From Firmicutes bacterium UBA6132 (lineage in GTDB: Bacteria; Bacillota_A; Clostridia; Tissierellales; Sedimentibacteraceae), in contig DIVM01000335.1 in the NCBI GenBank assembly GCA_002435835.1, positions 1 to 11,897 of the forward strand: a stretch of DNA of 11,897 nt, given 5' to 3'. Both the position numbers and the translations under genes were made by a program. Below the pieces are notes generated by a model, which was not told where the DNA came from, made no database searches, and worked only from the letters and a program-made list of their open reading frames with translations. Positions within the stretch are counted from its first letter, which is position 1. The number at the start of each line of letters is the position of its first letter. Shown here in pieces: positions 7,313 through 11,897 of this stretch.

Positions 7313-8350
7313 TTATTCTTCTGTATCCGTGTCTTTTTCTTCTACATCAACAGCAGGTATATTTATATCGCCTACTATAAATTTTTCTCTAACTTTAGAA
7401 TCTATTAAATTCATTAATTCAGGATTTGATTCAAGATATTCTTTAGAATTTTCTCTACCTTGTCCAATTCTGTTACCTTCGTAAGAATACCATGCACCAG
7501 ATTTATTTACAACACCTGCTTCAACACCCATATCAAGTATGCACCCTACTTTTGATATACCTTTACCATATATTATATCAAATTCTGCTTGCCTAAATGG
7601 AGGAGCAACTTTATTTTTAACTATTTTTACACGTGTTCTACTTCCATATACATCGTCGCCTTTTTTAAGAGTTTCAATTTTTCTTACATCGAAACGCATT
7701 GAAGCATAGAATTTAAGAGCACGACCACCAGTAGTAGTTTCTGGACTTCCGAACATAACCCCTACTTTTTCACGCAATTGGTTTATAAAAATTACTACAG
7801 TATTAGATTTATTTATTGCTCCCGCTAATTTTCTTAAAGCTTGGGACATAAGTCTTGCTTGTAAGCCCATATGAGAATCTCCCATATCACCTTCAATTTC
7901 AGCTTTTGGTACTAATGCAGCAACTGAGTCAACAACAATAATATCCACAGCTCCGCTTCTAACAAGTGCTTCTGCTATTTCAAGACCTTGTTCACCTGTG
8001 TCAGGTTGAGATATAATTAAATCTTCTATATTAACACCAAGTTTTTTAGCATATCCAGGATCTAATGCATGTTCTGCATCTATAAATCCAGCAATGCCTC
8101 CTTGTTTTTGTGCTTCTGCTATTATATGTAAAGCTACAGTAGTTTTACCTGATGATTCCGGTCCAAATATTTCTATAATTCTTCCTTTAGGAACTCCGCC
8201 AATACCTGTTGCTATATCAAGGTTTAATGCACCTGTTGGTATTGCTTCAATGTCTAATTTTGCATTTGCTCCAAGTTTCATTATTGAACCTTTTCCAAAT
8301 TGCTTTTCAATCTGAGCAAGCGCCAGCTCAAGGGCTTTTTCTTTTTCCAT
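7313..8350 (-). CDS. recA: Recombinase RecA
   Basis: RecA forms ATP-dependent filaments on single-stranded DNA, catalyses strand exchange, and triggers LexA self-cleavage in the SOS response. The 345-residue protein has the usual length. The Walker A motif GPESSGKT is at 63-70, and the Walker B strand IIVVDS has Asp141. DNA-binding loop L1 is around [12 protein letters not shown] (151-162), and L2 is around [13 protein letters not shown] (197-209). The C-terminus is acidic, ending [12 protein letters not shown] chose the ATG at 8350, with GAGAGG 6 bases upstream. An in-frame ATG at 8404 is rejected because the LexA box and the predicted transcription start lie inside that extension. The gene is monocistronic, with a terminator on each side. 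cinA, often found between pgsA and recA in Clostridia, is absent. Confidence 0.97.
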   Translation of the reverse strand: MEKEKALELALAQIEKQFGKGSIMKLGANAKLDIEAIPTGALNLDIATGIGGVPKGRIIEIFGPESSGKTTVALHIIAEAQKQGGIAGFIDAEHALDPGYAKKLGVNIEDLIISQPDTGEQGLEIAEALVRSGAVDIIVVDSVAALVPKAEIEGDMGDSHMGLQARLMSQALRKLAGAINKSNTVVIFINQLREKVGVMFGSPETTTGGRALKFYASMRFDVRKIETLKKGDDVYGSRTRVKIVKNKVAPPFRQAEFDIIYGKGISKVGCILDMGVEAGVVNKSGAWYSYEGNRIGQGRENSKEYLESNPELMNLIDSKVREKFIVGDINIPAVDVEEKDTDTEE

Positions 8351-8372
8351 GTTCGACCTCTCGATTAAATTT

Positions 8373-8386
8373 AGAACATTTGTTCT
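8373..8386. promoter_or_regulatory. LexA (SOS) operator of recA
   Basis: AGAACAAATGTTCT on the minus strand fits the Gram-positive LexA core GAAC-N4-GTTC exactly, with matching flanking bases. It begins at the predicted transcription start, 6 bases after the -10 box, so bound LexA would block the promoter. It indicates that the genome encodes a LexA of this type. Confidence 0.88.
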
Positions 8387-8392
8387 TTGTAC

Positions 8393-8421
8393 ATTATAGT
8401 TCATTTTTATTTCTTTGTCAA
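8393..8421 (-). promoter_or_regulatory. recA: Consensus sigma-A promoter of recA
   Basis: On the minus strand a perfect TTGACA (8421-8416) and a perfect TATAAT (8398-8393) are 17 bases apart. Transcription should start near 8386, giving a 36-base leader. Such a strong promoter suits a gene held down by LexA. Confidence 0.9.
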
Positions 8422-8490
8422 TGTATATATGAAATTTTTCATATATTTTATTATCTTTAATAAAACCTTAATTCTCAATAGTAATTTCAA

Positions 8491-8526
8491 TTATTATAAA
8501 AGGGCAATTACAAACCGCCCTTTTAT
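8491..8526 (-). terminator. Terminator of the ftsK-rimO-pgsA operon
   Basis: On the minus strand ATAAAAGGGC pairs with GCCCTTTTAT around an 11-base loop, followed by AATAATTG. It starts 10 bases after the pgsA stop. The T-run forms part of the stem, as in many AT-rich terminators. It separates the operon from recA. Confidence 0.8.
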
Positions 8527-8536
8527 GAAATAATAT

Positions 8537-9091
8537 TTATTTTAAAACATTTAAATTATCATAAATATATGTTGCTCCAGAAACTACAGTTAAAATAACT
8601 GTAATAAAAATTAAAGGTGTAATTAATAAAGTGAAAAATCCAAAATATCCTGTGTAATGAAAAAGTATTACAACTATTAAAACCATCTGGAATATTGTTT
8701 TTACTTTTCCCCAAGAGTTTGCAGAAATAGTTACTCCATTAGAAGCAGCTAATGTTCTGAAACCAGAAATTATAAATTCTCTTGCTATAATCAGTATTAC
8801 AACCCAAGAACTTAAATAACCTATTTCTACAAATGCAATAAAAGCTGCAGCAGTAAGCATTTTATCTGCTAATGGATCCATAAATTTTCCAAAGTCAGTT
8901 ATTAAATGATCCCTTCGTGCTATATGACCGTCTATTGCGTCTGTAATAGCAGCTCCAACAAAAATGATCAGTGGTATGAATCTAAATATTCCACCTGTAA
9001 TAAACAGAAATATAAGGAATAAAGGAATAAGTAAAATTCTAATTAATGTTAACTGGTTTGGCAAATTTAAATTTTTAAACCAATTCATCAT
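8537..9091 (-). CDS. pgsA: CDP-diacylglycerol-glycerol-3-phosphate 3-phosphatidyltransferase
   Basis: This integral membrane enzyme joins CDP-diacylglycerol and glycerol 3-phosphate to make phosphatidylglycerol phosphate, the committed step to phosphatidylglycerol and cardiolipin. The CDP-alcohol phosphotransferase motif DG-x2-AR-x8-G-x3-D-x3-D is complete: Asp51, Asp54, Gly55, Ala58, Arg59, Gly68, Asp72 and Asp76. Several hydrophobic membrane segments surround it, including residues 17-32, 37-50 and others across the C-terminal half. PNQLTLIRILLIP near the N-terminus is typical of PgsA. I chose the ATG at 9091 (184 residues) because GGAG (9104-9101) lies 9 bases upstream; an earlier in-frame ATG at 9100 directly abuts GGAG and is too close. 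It overlaps the end of rimO by 17 bases, so it is the last gene of the operon. Confidence 0.95.
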   Translation of the reverse strand: MMNWFKNLNLPNQLTLIRILLIPLFLIFLFITGGIFRFIPLIIFVGAAITDAIDGHIARRDHLITDFGKFMDPLADKMLTAAAFIAFVEIGYLSSWVVILIIAREFIISGFRTLAASNGVTISANSWGKVKTIFQMVLIVVILFHYTGYFGFFTLLITPLIFITVILTVVSGATYIYDNLNVLK

Positions 9092-10415
9092 AAAACACAT
9101 CTCCTATTAAATCATATTCTAAGGCGTCATTTATTTTAACTTTATAAAATTCGCCAATAGTTAACTCTTTATCAGATGTAACATAAACACAACCATCTAT
9201 TTCTATTGAATCCATATAAGTTCTTCCTACATATATGTTTTCAACATCTTTTTCTTCAATTAATACTTCATAAATATTTCCAATTTTATTAAAGCTTAAT
9301 TCACTTGAAACTTGCATTTGAACTTCCATAAGTTCTGCATGTCTTTCATCTTTTACTTCATCAGATATTTGATCAGGAAGTTTATAAGCTGGAGTATTTT
9401 CTTCTCTTGAATATTTAAAAATTCCAACTCTATCTAATTTATAATCATTTAAAAATTGTTTTAATTCTTCATGTTCTTCATCAGTTTCTCCTGGAAATCC
9501 TGTTATTAGTGATGTTCTTATAACAGAGTTAGGAACTTCATTTCTTATTTTATTAATAAGTTCTACAATTTGTTCTTTTGTTACTTGTCTATTCATTCGT
9601 TTTAGTATTCTATCATTAATATGTTGAAGTGGAATGTCAAAATAATTTAAAAGTTTATCATTATTTTTAAACTCTTTTATTAGTTCATCATAAGTATCTT
9701 CTGGATATAAATAATGAATACGAATCCACTTTAATCCATCAATTTTAGATATTTCTCTTATAACTTCGTGAAGTTTTCTTTCTTTATAAATATCTAAACC
9801 ATATTTGCTTGTATCTTGAGCTATAACAATTAACTCTTTAATTCCTTTATCTGCAAGACGTTTAGCTTCTTCAACTATATTTTCTATTCTTCTGCTTTTA
9901 TATCTTCCTCTAAGTTGAGGAATAGCACAGTAAGTACAGCAATTATCACAGCCTTCAGCTATTTTCAAATAAGCATAATAATCAGGAGTCATAGTTTTTC
10001 TTGGAAGATTTTCTTGTAAATTTTCTTCTATAACAGTATCTATAACTAAATTATGTTCTTTTTCATAAAGTTCAATTTTTTCAGCAATTTTTTCAAAACC
10101 GCTTGTTCCTAACCAAATATCAACTTCAGGAATTTCATCTTTTAATTCATCGCTGTAACGTTGAGGTAAACATCCTACTACTGCGATTTTAGCTTCTGAA
10201 TTAACATTATTTTTAATGTCTGCTGCAGCTACAATAGCATTTATAGATTCTTCTTTTGCATCATTAATAAATGAACAAGTATTTATTATAATATAATCAG
10301 CTTTGTCTGCAAAATCTGTAACTTCAAAGCCCTTATTTTCAAGTATGCCTAAAATATTTTCTGAGTCTACCAAGTTTTTAGAACATCCCAACGAATGCAT
10401 GTATATTTTTTTCAC
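9075..10415 (-). CDS. rimO: Ribosomal protein S12 methylthiotransferase RimO
   Basis: RimO is a radical-SAM enzyme that adds a methylthio group to a conserved aspartate of ribosomal protein S12. The 446 residues show three parts. The N-terminal domain binds one iron-sulfur cluster through Cys11 (SLGCSKN), Cys47 (INTCSF) and Cys82 (VVGCLPQ). The radical-SAM core has CDNCCTYC, giving the CxxxCxxC ligands Cys156, Cys160 and Cys163. A C-terminal TRAM domain spans about 380-446. SLGCSKNLVDSE is typical of RimO rather than MiaB. The start is GTG: the ftsK stop TAG and this GTG share one base (TAGTG), and the binding site GAGG lies 9 bases upstream inside the last ftsK codons. This tight junction implies translational coupling. 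Confidence 0.95.
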   Translation of the reverse strand: MKKIYMHSLGCSKNLVDSENILGILENKGFEVTDFADKADYIIINTCSFINDAKEESINAIVAAADIKNNVNSEAKIAVVGCLPQRYSDELKDEIPEVDIWLGTSGFEKIAEKIELYEKEHNLVIDTVIEENLQENLPRKTMTPDYYAYLKIAEGCDNCCTYCAIPQLRGRYKSRRIENIVEEAKRLADKGIKELIVIAQDTSKYGLDIYKERKLHEVIREISKIDGLKWIRIHYLYPEDTYDELIKEFKNNDKLLNYFDIPLQHINDRILKRMNRQVTKEQIVELINKIRNEVPNSVIRTSLITGFPGETDEEHEELKQFLNDYKLDRVGIFKYSREENTPAYKLPDQISDEVKDERHAELMEVQMQVSSELSFNKIGNIYEVLIEEKDVENIYVGRTYMDSIEIDGCVYVTSDKELTIGEFYKVKINDALEYDLIGDVFYDELV

Positions 10416-11897
10416 TAATTATTTCCTCTCATTTCTTCTAATTCTTCTTTTGTTATAAGCACTTTTCTTGGTTTGCTACCTTCATGCCCACCAACTATGC
10501 CTCTTTCTTCAAGCTGATCAATTATTCTTGCAGCCCTTGAATATCCTACTTTAAATTTTCTTTGAATATATGATGCTGATGCTTGACCATCATTAACAAC
10601 CATTTCTACTGCTTGCTCTAAAAATTCATCAACATCTTCAGGTTGTTCAGGATTTTTTTCTATTTCTTTCATTATATCATTGCTTTTTGGTGTTTTTAAT
10701 TCTATTTGCTGTTCTCTTATATAATCAACAACACTTTTAATTTCTTCATCAGAAATAAATGTTCCCTGTATACGTATTGGTTTTGACATGCCCATTGGGT
10801 GATAAAGCATATCTCCTTTACCAAGAAGTTTTTCAGCCCCTGCTGTGTCAAGTATTGTACGAGAGTCAATATATGACGATACAGCAAATGCTATACGGGA
10901 TGGTATATTTGCTTTTATTACACCTGTTATAACATCAACAGAAGGTCTTTGAGTTGCTATAACTAAATGCATACCACATGCCCTTGCAAGTTGAGCAATT
11001 CTCGTAATATATTCTTCAACTTCACTAGATGCGACAGTCATTAAATCAGCAAGCTCATCTATTATAATAACTATTTGAGGCATTTTTTCTTTATTTTCTT
11101 TTATCATTCTTTCATTATATGAAAAAATATCTCTAACAGAATTTGCAGCAAATATTTTATAACGATTTGTCATTTCTGATACTGCCCAGTTAAGAGCATT
11201 TGCTGCTTTTCGTGGGTCAGTTACAACTGGTATCAACAAATGAGGAACCGAATTATAAATACTTAATTCAACAACTTTAGGGTCTATTAAAATAAGTTTA
11301 ACTTCATCAGGTTTTGCTCTAAACAATATACTCATTATTAAAGTATTTATACAAACACTCTTACCTGAACCTGTTGCCCCTGCAATTAAAAGGTGTGGCA
11401 TTTTATCAATGCTTGCAACAATATTTTTACCTGCTATATCTTTTCCTAAAGCAAAAGGAATATTTGTATTAGCAGATTTATATTCTTTTGACTCAACAAT
11501 GCTTCTTAAATGAACGCTTGATTTAATTTTATTAGCTACTTCTATACCTATGGCAGCTTTACCCGGAATAGGAGCTTCCATACGTATTTGTGAAGTTGCT
11601 AATGCCATTGCTAAATCATTTGATAAACTTGTGATTTTGCTTACTTTAATCCCCGGTGCAGGTTGAATTTCATACCTTGTAATAGTTGGTCCTTTATTTA
11701 TTTGTAAAATATTACATGGTATATTAAAATTGTTTAAAGTTTCAATAAGTTTTTCACCATCTTTTCTTAGCTCTTCTTTTTCTCCTCTTTCCCCTTTTAC
11801 ATGGGATGGAGTATTTTCTAATAATGAAGATGATGGAAGTTTATACTTACCTTGTATTGTACTACTAAGAGTATTTATGATATCATCGGAAATTTCC
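10415..11897 (-). CDS. ftsK: DNA translocase FtsK/SpoIIIE, C-terminal part (5' end beyond window)
   Basis: This motor protein pumps double-stranded DNA through the division septum (FtsK) or into the forespore (SpoIIIE). Its frame stays open to the right edge, giving 493 visible residues, so an ATG at 11608 is internal. The N-terminal membrane domain and linker are outside the window. Visible residues about 20-110 form the alpha part of the motor (GPTITRYEIQPAPGIKV). Walker A GATGSGKS is at 173-180 and Walker B IIIDELADLM at 277-286. TQRPSVDVITG follows at about 315-325. The gamma winged-helix domain that reads the DNA orientation sequences is at about 421-483 (GQASASYIQRKFKVGYSRAARIIDQL, read in two parts). 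It ends with RGNN. The fragment alone cannot separate FtsK from SpoIIIE. It leads the rimO-pgsA operon. Confidence 0.93.
   Translation of the reverse strand, partial: EISDDIINTLSSTIQGKYKLPSSSLLENTPSHVKGERGEKEELRKDGEKLIETLNNFNIPCNILQINKGPTITRYEIQPAPGIKVSKITSLSNDLAMALATSQIRMEAPIPGKAAIGIEVANKIKSSVHLRSIVESKEYKSANTNIPFALGKDIAGKNIVASIDKMPHLLIAGATGSGKSVCINTLIMSILFRAKPDEVKLILIDPKVVELSIYNSVPHLLIPVVTDPRKAANALNWAVSEMTNRYKIFAANSVRDIFSYNERMIKENKEKMPQIVIIIDELADLMTVASSEVEEYITRIAQLARACGMHLVIATQRPSVDVITGVIKANIPSRIAFAVSSYIDSRTILDTAGAEKLLGKGDMLYHPMGMSKPIRIQGTFISDEEIKSVVDYIREQQIELKTPKSNDIMKEIEKNPEQPEDVDEFLEQAVEMVVNDGQASASYIQRKFKVGYSRAARIIDQLEERGIVGGHEGSKPRKVLITKEELEEMRGNN

Noticed and set aside
8351..8404. 18-codon N-terminal extension of recA from an upstream ATG
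   Set aside because: The predicted transcription start and the LexA box lie inside it, the -10 box overlaps its first codons, and a good ribosome binding site precedes the ATG at 8350.

Overview
The window is low-GC DNA (about 30% by eye) from a Gram-positive anaerobe, most likely a member of Clostridia (Bacillota). The evidence is the ftsK-rimO-pgsA gene order with recA and rny close by, RNase Y, AGGAGG-type ribosome binding sites, a Gram-positive LexA box in front of recA, and strong TTGACA/TATAAT promoters. I cannot place it at genus level. Every supported gene lies on the minus strand, so transcription runs from right to left.

Right part (8537-11897): the C-terminal part of an FtsK/SpoIIIE DNA translocase (cut by the right edge), rimO (ribosomal protein S12 methylthiotransferase, GTG start) and pgsA (phosphatidylglycerophosphate synthase). 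They overlap by 1 and 17 bases, so they form one operon, which ends in a terminator. Middle right (7264-8526): recA is a single-gene unit with a consensus promoter, a perfect LexA box at the predicted start of transcription, and a palindromic terminator. The first ATG of the longest open frame is not the true recA start, because the operator and part of the promoter lie inside that extension.

Middle (5428-7263): an AT-rich gap holds an unusual run of five hairpins (6899-7040) arranged in the mirror order A-B-C-B-A. Next comes a HerA-like (DUF853/YjgR family) ATPase gene broken by an internal deletion with frameshift just after its Walker A region. Then rny (RNase Y), which probably starts at a TTG codon rather than the upstream ATG, has its own promoter, a leader of about 165 bases with a possible overlapping small ORF, and a terminator. 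purB follows; its protein looks like the long, animal-type adenylosuccinate lyase.

Left part (1-1957): about 1 kb of degraded AT-rich DNA holds a decayed flavodoxin-family gene, a perfect 16-bp hairpin, and finally a tyrosine recombinase of the XerC/XerD family running off the left edge.

Most of the window is housekeeping: chromosome segregation and repair (FtsK, RecA, Xer), RNA turnover (RNase Y), ribosome modification (RimO), phospholipid synthesis (PgsA) and purine synthesis (PurB). I see no convincing new multi-gene system. The non-coding five-hairpin element is the most unusual item. The two pseudogenes, and the absence of cinA and spoVS from their usual places, point to local genome decay and rearrangement.
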